NCBI RefSeq assembly: GCF_002099195.1
Contig: NZ_NBYX01000016.1
Coordinates: forward strand, 62,001 to 126,000
DNA length: 64,000 nt
Reading direction: 5' to 3'
DNA from: Burkholderia puraquae
GTDB lineage: Bacteria; Pseudomonadota; Gammaproteobacteria; Burkholderiales; Burkholderiaceae
A program made the position numbers and the translations under genes. The stretch's first letter is position 1. Each line of letters opens with the position of its first letter. The notes under the pieces were generated by a model. That model made no database searches and was not told the origin of the DNA. It saw nothing but the letters and a program-made list of their open reading frames with translations. This document shows positions 8,869 through 17,941 of the stretch, in pieces.

Positions 8869-10362
8869 TCAGAAGCGCGGCAGGTCGGGGTGCGGCAGCA
8901 GCCCGCCGCGCACGTGCTGGCGACCGTACTCGGCGCAGCGCGCGCGGGTCGGGATGCCCTTGTCCGGGTTCAGCAGCCCCGCCGGATCGAATGCGCGCTT
9001 GACCGCGAAGAACGCATCGCGCTCCTGCGGCGAGAACTGCACGCACATCGAATTGAGCTTCTCGATGCCGACGCCGTGCTCCCCCGTCACGCTGCCGCCG
9101 AATTCCACGCAGCATTCGAGGATTTCCGCGCCGAACTGTTCGGCGCGGTGCAGTTCGTCCGGATCGTTCGCGTTGTACAGGATCAGCGGATGCATGTTGC
9201 CGTCGCCTGCGTGGAACACGTTGATGCAGCGCAGCCCGTAGCGCGTTTCGAGCTGTTCGATGCGCGCGAGCAGCGGGCCGATCGCGCGGCGCGGCACGGT
9301 GCCGTCCATGCAGTAGTAGTCGGCGGAAATCCGGCCGGCGGCCGGGAACGCGTTCTTGCGGCCCGACCAGAAGCGCAGCCGCTCGTGTTCGTTGCGCGAA
9401 ACCTGGATGCGCGTCGCGCCATGCTCGCGCAGCACGGCCGTCATCCGGACGATCTCTTCCGCGACTTCTTCCGGCGTGCCGTCCGATTCGCACAGCAGGA
9501 TCGCCTTCGCCTCGAGATCGTAGCCCGCGTGCGTGAACGCCTCGACGGCCTGCGTGGCCGGCTTGTCCATCATTTCGAGCCCGGCCGGGATGATCCCCGA
9601 CGCGATGATCGCCGCGACGGCCTCGCCGCCCTTGACGACGTCGTCGAAGCTCGCCATCACGAGCTGGGCCGTTTGCGGCTTCGGGATCAGCTTCACCGTG
9701 ACCTCGGTGACGATCGCGAACATCCCTTCGCTGCCGATCATCACGGCGAGCAGGTCGAGGCCCGGCATGTCGAGCGCGAGCGAGCCGAACTCGACGATCT
9801 CGCCGTCGATCGTCACCGCGCGCACCCGCATCACGTTGTGCACGGTCAGCCCGTATTTCAGGCAGTGGACGCCGCCGGAATTTTCCGCGACGTTGCCGCC
9901 GATCGTGCATGCGATCTGCGACGACGGATCGGGCGCGTAATACAGGCCGTACGGCGCGGCGGCTTCCGAGATCGCGAGGTTGCGCACGCCGGGCTGCACG
10001 GTCGCCGTGCGCGCGTAGGGATCGACTTCGACGATGCGCGTGAAGCGCGCCAGCGACAGCACGACGCCGAGCGCGATCGGCAACGCGCCGCCCGACAGGC
10101 TCGTGCCCGCACCGCGCGGCACGATCGGCACCTCCATGCGGCGGCAGATCTGCACGATCCGCTGCACCTGCGATTCCGTTTCGGGTAGCGCGACCGCGAG
10201 CGGCAGGCGGCGGTACGCGGACAGGCCGTCGCATTCGTACGGTGCCGTGTCTTCGTCGCGGTACAGCAGGCAGTGCGTCGGCAGCACGGCCATCAGCGCC
10301 TGCACGACTTCACGCTGGCGCTGCGCGCGTGCCGCGCTCGACAGTTCGACGGGAGCGTTCAT
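8869..10362 (-). CDS. glcD: Glycolate oxidase subunit GlcD (FAD-linked)
   Basis: Catalytic FAD subunit that oxidises glycolate to glyoxylate. The 497-residue protein has an N-terminal PCMH FAD-binding domain (VPRGAGTSLSGGALP near residue 85, IGGNVAENSGGVHCLKYG near 155). The C-terminal oxidase domain contains NVFHAGDGNMHP and GEHGVG, typical of the GlcD/D-lactate dehydrogenase family. The ATG at 10362 is preceded by GCAGGAGACC. It heads the glcD-glcE-glcF set and follows a related FAD dehydrogenase gene on the same strand by 41 bases, which suggests a four-gene operon. Confidence 0.95.
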   Translation of the reverse strand: MNAPVELSSAARAQRQREVVQALMAVLPTHCLLYRDEDTAPYECDGLSAYRRLPLAVALPETESQVQRIVQICRRMEVPIVPRGAGTSLSGGALPIALGVVLSLARFTRIVEVDPYARTATVQPGVRNLAISEAAAPYGLYYAPDPSSQIACTIGGNVAENSGGVHCLKYGLTVHNVMRVRAVTIDGEIVEFGSLALDMPGLDLLAVMIGSEGMFAIVTEVTVKLIPKPQTAQLVMASFDDVVKGGEAVAAIIASGIIPAGLEMMDKPATQAVEAFTHAGYDLEAKAILLCESDGTPEEVAEEIVRMTAVLREHGATRIQVSRNEHERLRFWSGRKNAFPAAGRISADYYCMDGTVPRRAIGPLLARIEQLETRYGLRCINVFHAGDGNMHPLILYNANDPDELHRAEQFGAEILECCVEFGGSVTGEHGVGIEKLNSMCVQFSPQERDAFFAVKRAFDPAGLLNPDKGIPTRARCAEYGRQHVRGGLLPHPDLPRF

Positions 10363-10403
10363 TGGGTCTCCTGCAGCGGGCGGCGCGGCATCGCGCCGCC
10401 GTG

Positions 10404-11813
10404 TCAGCACGTGAATATCTTGCCCGGATTCATCAGGTTGCGCGGATCGAGCGCGAGCTTGATCGCACGCATCGTATCGATCGCGTTGTCGCCGTGCTCC
10501 TTCGGCAGGAAGCGCATCTTGTGCAGCCCGACGCCGTGCTCGCCCGTGCAGGTGCCGCCGAGGCGCAGCGCGCGTTCGACGATCCGGTCGTTGATGTGCT
10601 CGGCTTCGGCGATTTCCTCGGGCTTGTCGGGGTCGATCAGGATCGCGACGTGGAAATTGCCGTCGCCGACGTGGCCGACGATCGGGCAGGGCAGCGACGA
10701 CGCGCGCAGGTCGACCTCGGTTTCCTCGACGCATGCGGCGAGCTGCGAGATCGGTACGCACACGTCGGTCGTCACCGCGCGGCAGCCGGGTTTCAGCTGC
10801 AGCATCGCGAAATACGCGTTGTGGCGGGCGGCCCAGAGCCGGCTGCGGTCTTCGGGGCGGGTTGCCCACTCGAAGCCCTGGCCGTTGTTCTGGCCGGCGA
10901 GCGCCTGCACGAGCTCGGCCTGTTCCTTCACGCCGGCCTCGGTGCCGTGGAACTCGAAGAACAGCGTCGGCGCTTCGGTCAGCGTCAGGTTCGAATGGCG
11001 GTTGATCGAGCGCACGGCGAGCGCGTCGACGAATTCGACGCGCGCAATCGGCACGCCGATCTGGATCGTCTCGATCACGGTGCGCACCGCGTCGCCCATC
11101 GACGGGAACGTGCAGATCGCGGCCGACACGGCTTCGGGCAGCGGATGCAGGCGCAGCGTGATCTCGGTGATCACGCCGAGCGTGCCTTCGGAGCCGACGA
11201 ACAGGCGCGTGAGGTCGTAGCCGGCCGACGACTTGCGGGCGCGCGAGCCGGTTTTCACCACGCGGCCGTCGGCGAGCACGGCGCTCAGGCCGAGCACGTT
11301 CTCGCGCATCGTGCCGTAGCGCACGGCATTGGTGCCCGATGCACGGGTCGCGGTCATCCCGCCGATGCTGGCGTCGGCACCCGGGTCGATCGGGAAGAAC
11401 AGGCCGGTGTCGCGCAGCGCTTCGTTGAGCGCCTTGCGCGTGATGCCCGGCTCGACCGTCACGGTCAGGTCTTCGGCGTTGATCGACAGCACGCGGTTCA
11501 TTTCCGACAGGTCGAGCGATACGCCGCCGCGCACCGCGAGCAGGTGGCCTTCGAGCGACGAGCCGGCGCCGTACGGGATCAGCGGGACGCTGTACAGCGA
11601 GCACAGCGACACGACTTCGCGCACGTCGTCCGCGCTGTGCGCGAACACGACGGCGTCAGGCAGTTGCGGGTCGAACGGCGATTCGTCGCGGCCGTGGTGG
11701 GCGCGGACGGCGTCGGCGGTCGACACGCGCTCGCCGAAGGCGGCGCGCAGCGCATCGAGCATGGCGGGGGGAAGGGGGCGGCGCGTGGCGGCCGGCGGGG
11801 CAGGGTGATTCAC
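10404..11813 (-). CDS. FAD-linked D-lactate dehydrogenase-type oxidase
   Basis: A 469-residue flavoprotein of the FAD-linked oxidase C family, closest in pattern to cytochrome-linked D-lactate or D-2-hydroxyacid dehydrogenases. The FAD domain contains IPYGAGSSLEGHLL and GGMTATRASGTNAVRYG. The C-terminal domain has GHVGDGNFHV and GEHGVG with the metal-binding histidines. The start is a GTG at 11813, chosen because AAGGAG lies 6-8 bases upstream and homologues begin near here; the open frame runs much further without homology. It is the first gene of the glcDEF group, so D-lactate and glycolate oxidation may be co-regulated. The exact substrate cannot be told from sequence. Confidence 0.9.
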   Translation of the reverse strand: MNHPAPPAATRRPLPPAMLDALRAAFGERVSTADAVRAHHGRDESPFDPQLPDAVVFAHSADDVREVVSLCSLYSVPLIPYGAGSSLEGHLLAVRGGVSLDLSEMNRVLSINAEDLTVTVEPGITRKALNEALRDTGLFFPIDPGADASIGGMTATRASGTNAVRYGTMRENVLGLSAVLADGRVVKTGSRARKSSAGYDLTRLFVGSEGTLGVITEITLRLHPLPEAVSAAICTFPSMGDAVRTVIETIQIGVPIARVEFVDALAVRSINRHSNLTLTEAPTLFFEFHGTEAGVKEQAELVQALAGQNNGQGFEWATRPEDRSRLWAARHNAYFAMLQLKPGCRAVTTDVCVPISQLAACVEETEVDLRASSLPCPIVGHVGDGNFHVAILIDPDKPEEIAEAEHINDRIVERALRLGGTCTGEHGVGLHKMRFLPKEHGDNAIDTMRAIKLALDPRNLMNPGKIFTC

Positions 11814-11985
11814 GTACGTCTCCTTGTCGATCCGGGGAGCGCGTTGGCGCCGGCCCGGCTCCCGTGCTGCAGGGTTTCGGCCCATTCTACGCTGTAACGC
11901 CCGCTGCGCCTGCCGCCGCGGGCTGCGATAATCGCGTTCGAACGCAACCGGGCCGCGTCGCGGCCGCGCACGAGAGGACATCCGC

Positions 11986-12537
11986 ATGGGCAACCGCTTG
12001 AGCAAGATCGCCACGCGCACGGGCGACGATGGCACCACCGGCCTCGGCGACGGCCGGCGCATCGGCAAGGACGACACGCGGATCGCCGCGATCGGCGACG
12101 TCGACGAACTGAACTCGAACCTCGGCGTGCTGCTCGCCGAAACGCTGCCGGACGATATCCGCACGGCACTCGTGACGATCCAGCACGACCTGTTCGATCT
12201 CGGGGGCGAATTGTGCATTCCTGGCCATACGGTGCTCGACGACACGCATCTCGCGCGTCTCGACCGCTGGCTCGCCGACTACAACGCGACGCTGCCGCCG
12301 CTGAAGGAATTCATCCTGCCGGCCGGCTCGCGTGCGGCGTCGCTCGCGCACGTGTGCCGCACCGTGTGCCGCCGCGCGGAGCGCTCGATCGTCGCGCTCG
12401 GGCGCACCGAAACGCTCAACGATGCGCCGCGGCGCTACGTGAACCGGCTGTCGGACCTGCTGTTCGTGCTGGCGCGCGTGCTGAACCGCACCGACGGCGG
12501 ATCGGACGTGCTGTGGGAGCGCGGCCGCGTCCGCTGA
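11986..12537 (+). CDS. PduO-type cob(I)alamin adenosyltransferase
   Basis: Transfers the adenosyl group of ATP to cob(I)alamin, making adenosylcobalamin. The 183-residue protein has the family's N-terminal ATP loop (KIATRTGDDGTTGLGDG, residues 6-22), the GDVDELNSNLG motif, and the C-terminal RRYVNRLSDLLFVLARVLN helix with its conserved Arg and Asp. It matches the single-domain MMAB/PduO type rather than CobA. It is divergent from the D-lactate dehydrogenase gene and followed by hmp; no cobalamin riboswitch was seen. Confidence 0.93.
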   Translation: MGNRLSKIATRTGDDGTTGLGDGRRIGKDDTRIAAIGDVDELNSNLGVLLAETLPDDIRTALVTIQHDLFDLGGELCIPGHTVLDDTHLARLDRWLADYNATLPPLKEFILPAGSRAASLAHVCRTVCRRAERSIVALGRTETLNDAPRRYVNRLSDLLFVLARVLNRTDGGSDVLWERGRVR

Positions 12538-12590
12538 CGCTTCGCCCCCTTTGTCGCACTGCGACAATTTGCCCGAGGGTCATCGATTTT

Positions 12591-12617
12591 TAAACATGTA
12601 TCATATTTGCATGTTTA
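12591..12617. promoter_or_regulatory. NsrR-like palindrome upstream of hmp
   Basis: Two 10-base arms (TAAACATGTA and TGCATGTTTA) match at 9 of 10 positions around a 7-base AT-rich centre. The arrangement (ATGYAT elements facing each other) resembles sites of the nitric-oxide sensor NsrR. It ends 13 bases before the hmp start, where a repressor would block transcription or initiation. Regulator identity is inferred from motif and target gene. Confidence 0.55.
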
Positions 12618-12630
12618 ACGGAGAACGAAC

Positions 12631-13839
12631 ATGACCCACATCACCGCTGACCAGATGGCTCGCGTGAAGGCCACTGCCCCTGTGCTCGCCGTGCACGGCG
12701 CGACGATCACGAAGCACTTCTACCAGCGTATGTTCGCGCGGCATCCGGAACTGAAGAACCTGTTCAACCAGACGCACCAGAAGACGGGCAGCCAGCCGGA
12801 GACGCTCGCAAAGGCCGTCTACGCGTATGCGGCGAACATCGACAACCTCGGCGCGCTGGGCGGCGCCGTCACCAGGATTGCGCACAAGCACGCGAGCCTG
12901 AACATCCGCCCCGAGCATTACCCGATCGTCGGCGAGAACCTGCTTGCGTCGATCGTCGAAGTGCTGGGCGACGCGGTCGATGCCGACACGCTCGAGGCGT
13001 GGCGCATCGCGTACGGCCAGCTCGCGCAGATCCTGATCGGGGTCGAGGCCGACCTGTACGCGGGCGCCGCGTGGAGCGGGTTCCGTCCGTTCAAGGTCGA
13101 GCGCAAGGTGCGCGAAAGCGACGAGATCACGTCGTTCTACCTGACGCCGGCCGACGGCGGCGCGGCGCCGACGTTCGAGCCCGGCCAATACGTCACGGTG
13201 AAGCGCTTCGTCGGCGACCTCGGTGTCGACCAGCCGCGCCAGTACAGCCTGTCCGACGCGCCGCACGGCAAGTGGCTGCGCATCTCGGTGAAGCGCGAGG
13301 CCGGCAAGCCGGAAGTCATTCCGGCCGGCAAGGTGTCGACGCTGATGCACGACGGCGTGGAAGCGGGTGCGATCGTCGAGGTGACTGCGCCGATGGGCGA
13401 ATTCTCGCTGAAGCGCGGCGTCGAGACGCCGGTCGTGCTGATCTCCGGCGGCGTCGGCATCACGCCGATGATGTCGATGGCGTCGACGCTGATTGCCGAG
13501 GGCAGCAAGCGCGAAGTGCGGTTCGTCCACGCCTGCCGCTCGGGCGCAGTGCACGCGTTCCGCGACTGGCTGAACGATACGGTGCGCGAGCATGCGAACG
13601 TCAAGCGCACGGTGCTGTACGAACTGGTCGGTCCGAACGATCGCGCCGGCATCGACTACGACCTGGAAGGGCGCCTCACGCCGGAGCGCGTGCAGCAATA
13701 CGCGCTGGTGCCGGACGCCGACTACTACATCTGCGGCCCGATCGCCTTCATGAAGGCGCAGCGTGACGCGCTCATCGCGCTCGGCGTCGCGCCGGAACGC
13801 GTGAACACCGAAATCTTCGGGTCGGGCGCGCTCGAGTGA
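12631..13839 (+). CDS. hmp: Flavohemoprotein (nitric oxide dioxygenase)
   Basis: Oxidises nitric oxide to nitrate with O2 and NAD(P)H. The 402-residue protein has an N-terminal globin domain with distal Y31 (KHFYQRMF) and proximal H87 (IAHKHASL), equivalent to E. coli Y29 and H85. It is followed by an FAD domain (RQYSLSD near residue 208) and an NAD domain (ISGGVGITPMMSMAS near 272, then YYICGPIAFM). An NsrR-like palindrome sits directly upstream and a terminator directly downstream, so it is probably a single-gene transcript induced by NO. Confidence 0.97.
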   Translation: MTHITADQMARVKATAPVLAVHGATITKHFYQRMFARHPELKNLFNQTHQKTGSQPETLAKAVYAYAANIDNLGALGGAVTRIAHKHASLNIRPEHYPIVGENLLASIVEVLGDAVDADTLEAWRIAYGQLAQILIGVEADLYAGAAWSGFRPFKVERKVRESDEITSFYLTPADGGAAPTFEPGQYVTVKRFVGDLGVDQPRQYSLSDAPHGKWLRISVKREAGKPEVIPAGKVSTLMHDGVEAGAIVEVTAPMGEFSLKRGVETPVVLISGGVGITPMMSMASTLIAEGSKREVRFVHACRSGAVHAFRDWLNDTVREHANVKRTVLYELVGPNDRAGIDYDLEGRLTPERVQQYALVPDADYYICGPIAFMKAQRDALIALGVAPERVNTEIFGSGALE

Positions 13840-13867
13840 TGTACCGGCGGCGTGTCTCCGGCCAATG

Positions 13868-13896
13868 AAAAAGCCCGGCGCGAGCCGGGCTTTCTT
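13868..13896 (+). terminator. Terminator after hmp
   Basis: A 10-base stem (AAAGCCCGGC / GCCGGGCTTT) with loop GCGA and a following T-rich run starts 29 bases after the hmp stop. Confidence 0.85.
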
Positions 13897-13957
13897 GTTG
13901 TGCGCATATGGCGTTCAGGCGCGCAGCATCAGCGTGGCGTGATAGCGCCATACTTCT

Positions 13958-14012
13958 GCATGCTGGCCGCATGGCCAACCCGCCGGCAGGCGGGGTCATG
14001 CGGCCAGCATGC
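13958..14012. repeat. Long perfect inverted repeat with nested hairpin
   Basis: Arms of 16 bases (13958-13973 and 13997-14012, GCATGCTGGCCGCATG and its exact complement) enclose a loop that itself holds a CCCGCC/GGCGGG stem. It lies 9 bases after the aroG stop, between convergent hmp and aroG. It may be the aroG transcript end, but no T tract follows on the minus strand. Confidence 0.7.
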
Positions 14013-14021
14013 TTGCGTCCG

Positions 14022-15095
14022 TCAGTTGCCGCTGCCGCGCGTGACGCGGCGCGCCTTCACCGATTCCGCGAGGCCTTCGAGCACCTTCACGCTGTCGTCC
14101 CACGCGATGCACGCGTCGGTGATGCTCTGGCCGTAGGTCAGTTCGCAGCCTTCCTTCAGGTCCTGGCGCCCCTCGACGAGATGCGATTCGATCATCACGC
14201 CGACGATGCGGGCGTCGCCGGCCGCGATCTGGCGGCCGATGTCGGCACAGACGGGGATCTGGTTCTCGTGCTTCTTCGAGCTGTTCGCGTGGCTCGCGTC
14301 GATCATCAGGCGCGCGGCAAGGCCGGCCTTGCCGATGTCCGCGCAGGCGGCGTTCACGCTGTCCGCGTCGTAGTTCGGCGCCTTGCCGCCGCGCAGGATC
14401 ACGTGGCAGTCCTCGTTGCCTGCCGTCGACACGATCGCCGAATGGCCGCCCTTCGTCACCGACAGGAAATGGTGCGGCTGCGACGCGGCCTTGATCGCAT
14501 CGACCGCGATCTTCACGTTGCCGTCGGTGCCGTTCTTGAAGCCGACCGGGCACGACAGCCCCGACGCGAGCTCGCGGTGCACCTGCGACTCGGTCGTGCG
14601 CGCGCCGATCGCGCCCCACGAGATCAGGTCGGCGATGTACTGCGGGCTGATCATGTCGAGGTATTCGGTCGCGGCCGGCAGCCCCATTTCGTTGATCTGC
14701 AGCAGCAACTCGCGCGCGGTGCGCAGCCCTTCGTTGATCTTGAAGCTGTTGTCGAGGTGCGGATCGTTGATGAGGCCCTTCCAGCCGACCGTCGTGCGCG
14801 GCTTCTCGAAGTACACGCGCATCACGATTTCCAGCTCGCCCTTGAAGCGCTCGCGCTCCTTCACGAGCCGGCCCGCGTACTCGATCGCCGCCTTCGTGTC
14901 GTGGATCGAGCACGGCCCGACCACGACGATCAACCGGTCGTCCATCCCGTGCAGGATGCGGTGCATCGACTGGCGCGAGTTGTAGATCAGCTCGGACGCG
15001 GCTTCGGAGCACGCGAATTCGCGGATCAGGTGGGCGGGCGGCGTCAGTTCCTTGAGTTCGCGAATGCGGACGTCGTCGGTGTTGTGCGGGGGCAT
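14022..15095 (-). CDS. aroG: 3-deoxy-7-phosphoheptulonate synthase (class I)
   Basis: Condenses phosphoenolpyruvate and erythrose 4-phosphate, the first step of aromatic amino-acid synthesis. The 357-residue protein is a type I-alpha DAHP synthase of the AroF/AroG/AroH family. Conserved stretches include VVGPCSIHD (near residue 60), RVYFEKPRTTVGWKG (near 95), GFKNGTDG, and the metal-binding Cys and His/Glu residues (GPCS, DASHANS, MIESHL). Start ATG at 15095 has AAGGAG upstream. The feedback amino acid cannot be decided here. Upstream lies a hairpin-containing leader. Confidence 0.94.
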   Translation of the reverse strand: MPPHNTDDVRIRELKELTPPAHLIREFACSEAASELIYNSRQSMHRILHGMDDRLIVVVGPCSIHDTKAAIEYAGRLVKERERFKGELEIVMRVYFEKPRTTVGWKGLINDPHLDNSFKINEGLRTARELLLQINEMGLPAATEYLDMISPQYIADLISWGAIGARTTESQVHRELASGLSCPVGFKNGTDGNVKIAVDAIKAASQPHHFLSVTKGGHSAIVSTAGNEDCHVILRGGKAPNYDADSVNAACADIGKAGLAARLMIDASHANSSKKHENQIPVCADIGRQIAAGDARIVGVMIESHLVEGRQDLKEGCELTYGQSITDACIAWDDSVKVLEGLAESVKARRVTRGSGN

Positions 15096-15230
15096 GCTGT
15101 TTCTCCTTGGTTCCGGGCGCCGTTCGGTCAGTGCGAGTGCGCGTGCGGCAGATTCATCAATTCAAGCGATTCAGTGGTTTCGGTCGGGGCCGCGGGACCG
15201 CTGCGGCGGCGACCGGGTGGCGAAGGGCGA
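15096..15230 (-). other. aroG 5' leader, no gene established
   Basis: On the minus strand this leader carries a very short frame at 15157-15128 reading MNLPHAHSH then stop, just before the aroG ribosome binding site. It is histidine-rich and lacks the Phe, Tyr or Trp run expected of an aromatic attenuator, so I do not call it a gene. Confidence 0.3.
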
Positions 15231-15262
15231 AAAAAAACCGCCGGGTTCGCCGGCGGTTTTTT
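15231..15262 (-). terminator. Terminator hairpin upstream of aroG
   Basis: A 7-base GC stem (CCGCCGG/CCGGCGG) with a 5-base loop is flanked by A7 and T6, so it can act on either strand. It is either a second terminator for the tldD operon or an attenuator in an aroG leader. Confidence 0.75.
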
Positions 15263-15441
15263 CGGGAATTTCGGTTGCGCTTTACGCGCCATCAACCCTC
15301 TCGATCCGCCAGCGGTCTGAGATGCCAAAAAAAGTAAAAGTAAAACTTGGCGGACATGACAGAGATTCGGTTCGTCAAAAAAGTTGATTCGGAATTTATA
15401 CCCCGTCGCCGAGCGGCTGGCAACCGGGAAACGTCAAAAAT

Positions 15442-15485
15442 GCGGACATTCCGCGCGTTTTCTTCAAAATGCGCGGAATGTCTGC
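15442..15485 (-). terminator. Terminator after tldD
   Basis: A 15-base stem with 14 matches (15442-15456 with 15471-15485) starts 13 bases beyond the tldD stop. On the minus strand it is followed by ATTTTT, so it is the likely end of the yhdP-nit-tldD transcript. Confidence 0.65.
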
Positions 15486-15497
15486 GCCGCGATGCGG

Positions 15498-16964
15498 TTA
15501 TGCCGTACCGCCGACCGTCATCCTGTCGATCCGCAGGGTCGGCTGGCCGACGCCGACCGGCACGCTCTGGCCTTCCTTGCCGCACACGCCGACACCCGTG
15601 TCGAGCGACATGTCGTTGCCGATCATGCTTACGTCCTTCAGCGATTCGGGGCCGCTGCCGATCAGCGTCGCGCCCTTCACCGGGTAGGTGATCTTGCCGT
15701 TCTCGATCATGTACGCCTCGGACGCCGAGAACACGAACTTGCCGTTCGTGATGTCGACCTGGCCGCCGCCGAAATTCACCGCGTACAGGCCGTTCTTCAC
15801 CGACGCGATGATTTCCTGCGGATCCTTGTCGCCGTTCAGCATGTACGTGTTGGTCATGCGCGGCATCGGCAGCGCCGCGTACGATTCGCGCCGCGCGTTG
15901 CCCGTGACCGGCATCTTCATCAGGCGTGCGTTCAGCGTGTCCTGGATGTAGCCCTTCAGGATGCCGTCCTCGATCAGCGTCGTGCACTGCGTCGGGTTGC
16001 CTTCGTCGTCGATGTTCAACGAGCCGCGGCGGTTCGGCAGCGTGCCGTCGTCGACGACGGTCACGCCCTTCGCGGCGACCCGCTCGCCGAGCCGGCCGGC
16101 GAACGCCGACGAACCCTTGCGGTTGAAATCGCCCTCGAGGCCGTGGCCGATCGCCTCGTGCAGCAGCACGCCCGGCCAGCCCGGCCCGAGCACGACCGTC
16201 ATTGCGCCGGCCGGGGCGGGGCGGGCGTCGAGGTTGACGAGCGCCGCATGCACGGCGTCGTCGACGTAGCGCGACAGCACTTCATCGGTGAAGTAGCCGT
16301 AGTCGAAGCGGCCGCCGCCGCCGCCCGAACCGATCTCGCGGCGGCCGTTCTGCTCGGCGATCACCGTGACCGACACGCGCACGAGCGGGCGGATGTCGGC
16401 CGCGAGCGCGCCGTCGCTGCGTGCGACGAGCACGACGTCGTATTCGCCGGCGAGGCCCGCCATCACCTGCGTGATGCGCGGGTCGCGGCCGCGCGCCATC
16501 TGCTCGATGCGCTCGAGCAGCTTGACCTTGGCCGTCGCGTCGAGCGACGCGAGCGGATCGGACGGCAGGTACAGGTCGCGGCCCGAGATGCCCGTCAGCG
16601 AGGTCGCCGCCTTGATCTTCTGACGGCCGCCGCCGGCCGCCGCGATCGCCTTGGTGGCCGCGGCCGCCTGCGCGATGGCTTCCGGCGACAGGTCGTCCGA
16701 GTACGCGAACGCGGTGCGGTCGCCCGCGACCGCGCGCACGCCGACGCCCTGGTCGATGCTGAAGCTGCCCGACTTCACGATGCCTTCCTCGAGGCTCCAC
16801 GCCTCGCTGCGGGTCGCCTGGAAGTACAGGTCGGCGTAGTCGACGCGATGCGTGAAGATGTCGGCGATCGTGCGCGTGAGCAGGCTTTCGTCGAGGCCGT
16901 ACGGCGTGAGCAGGATGTCCTTCGCCAGCGCGAGGTTGCGGATGCCGGGTTCGATGATGTTCAT
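15498..16964 (-). CDS. tldD: Metalloprotease TldD
   Basis: The TldD half of the TldD/TldE zinc protease, which processes modified peptides such as microcin B17 and CcdA-type substrates. The 488-residue protein has the HExxxH zinc motif (LLHEAIGHGLEGD, about residue 260) and the glycine-rich C terminus typical of the family. ATG at 16964 (MNIIEPGIRNLALAKDILL) is used; the longer open frame upstream lacks homology. It is the third gene of yhdP-nit-tldD, an arrangement shared by many proteobacteria. TldE is not in this window. Confidence 0.95.
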   Translation of the reverse strand: MNIIEPGIRNLALAKDILLTPYGLDESLLTRTIADIFTHRVDYADLYFQATRSEAWSLEEGIVKSGSFSIDQGVGVRAVAGDRTAFAYSDDLSPEAIAQAAAATKAIAAAGGGRQKIKAATSLTGISGRDLYLPSDPLASLDATAKVKLLERIEQMARGRDPRITQVMAGLAGEYDVVLVARSDGALAADIRPLVRVSVTVIAEQNGRREIGSGGGGGRFDYGYFTDEVLSRYVDDAVHAALVNLDARPAPAGAMTVVLGPGWPGVLLHEAIGHGLEGDFNRKGSSAFAGRLGERVAAKGVTVVDDGTLPNRRGSLNIDDEGNPTQCTTLIEDGILKGYIQDTLNARLMKMPVTGNARRESYAALPMPRMTNTYMLNGDKDPQEIIASVKNGLYAVNFGGGQVDITNGKFVFSASEAYMIENGKITYPVKGATLIGSGPESLKDVSMIGNDMSLDTGVGVCGKEGQSVPVGVGQPTLRIDRMTVGGTA

Positions 16965-17050
16965 GCGGATATCGGGGTTTCTCAAAAAGTTGTCGGGTGC
17001 TGCTGGGCAGATGGGTTGGCCGCGCGGCGTTTCAAGCGGCGCGGCCGGAT

Positions 17051-17878
17051 TCAGGTCAGCACGCGGTGCCGCCACGCGGGCAGGCTCTGGCGCACGTCGG
17101 CGATGCGCTGCGGATCGATCGCGCCGAGCACGACGCTTGCGCCCACGTCGCGCACCGCGACGATCTCGCCCCACGGGTCGATCAGCATGCTGTGGCCCCA
17201 GGTGCGCCGGCCGTTCTCGTGCTTGCCGCCTTGCGCGGCCGCGAGCACGTAGCACTGGTTCTCGATGGCCCGTGCGCGCAGCAGCGTTTCCCAGTGCGCG
17301 CGGCCCGTCGTATACGTAAACGCCGACGGTACGACGATCAGCGTGCAGTCGCCCATCCTGCGATACAGCTCCGGAAAGCGGAGATCGTAACAGACCGACA
17401 GGCCGACCCGCCCGAACGGCGCGTCGAACGTGACGACCGTATCGCCCGCGCGGATCGTGCGCGCCTCGTCGAACGACTCGTCGCCTTTCTCGAAGTTGAA
17501 CAGGTGGATCTTGTCGTAGCGCGCGGCTTCGTTGCCGGACGGATCGAACACGAGCGTCGTGTTGAGCACGCGATCGGGCTCCGGCGCCTTCAGCGGCAGC
17601 GTGCCGCCGATCACCCAGATGCGGTGGCGGCGCGCGGCGTCCGCGAGGAAACGCTGGATCGGGCCGTCCTGGTAGGGTTCGGCGAGCGCGAGCTTGTCGG
17701 TATCGCGGTGGCCCATGAAGCAGAAATACTCGGGCAGCTGCACGAGCTGCGCGCCTTCGCCGGCGGCCTCCGCGATCAGGCGGCGCGCTTCGGCGAGATT
17801 GCGCGCGACGTCCGGCGTGCTCACCATCTGCAGCGCGGCGACCTGGAAGGGCGTGGCGGAACGGGTAGGGTCAGTCAT
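17051..17878 (-). CDS. Nitrilase-superfamily amidohydrolase (Nit type)
   Basis: Carbon-nitrogen hydrolase with the complete Glu-Lys-Cys triad: E50 (QLPEYF), K123 (YDKIHLF) and C163 (SVCYDLRFPE). The pattern matches the Nit1/YbeM group, which hydrolyses deaminated glutathione, a metabolite-repair reaction. The protein has 275 residues, normal for the group. It sits between yhdP and tldD with gaps of 63 and 86 bases. The substrate is inferred from family resemblance. Confidence 0.88.
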   Translation of the reverse strand: MTDPTRSATPFQVAALQMVSTPDVARNLAEARRLIAEAAGEGAQLVQLPEYFCFMGHRDTDKLALAEPYQDGPIQRFLADAARRHRIWVIGGTLPLKAPEPDRVLNTTLVFDPSGNEAARYDKIHLFNFEKGDESFDEARTIRAGDTVVTFDAPFGRVGLSVCYDLRFPELYRRMGDCTLIVVPSAFTYTTGRAHWETLLRARAIENQCYVLAAAQGGKHENGRRTWGHSMLIDPWGEIVAVRDVGASVVLGAIDPQRIADVRQSLPAWRHRVLT

Positions 17879-17941
17879 CGCAGGATCGGTTGCGTCATAA
17901 ATGGGGTGCGGCCCGGCACCTTGCGCGGTTCGGCGTGCGGC

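Noticed and set aside
15128..15157. Nine-codon leader peptide for aroG
   Set aside because: It has no aromatic codons and no recognised antiterminator structure, so it is kept only as a remark.
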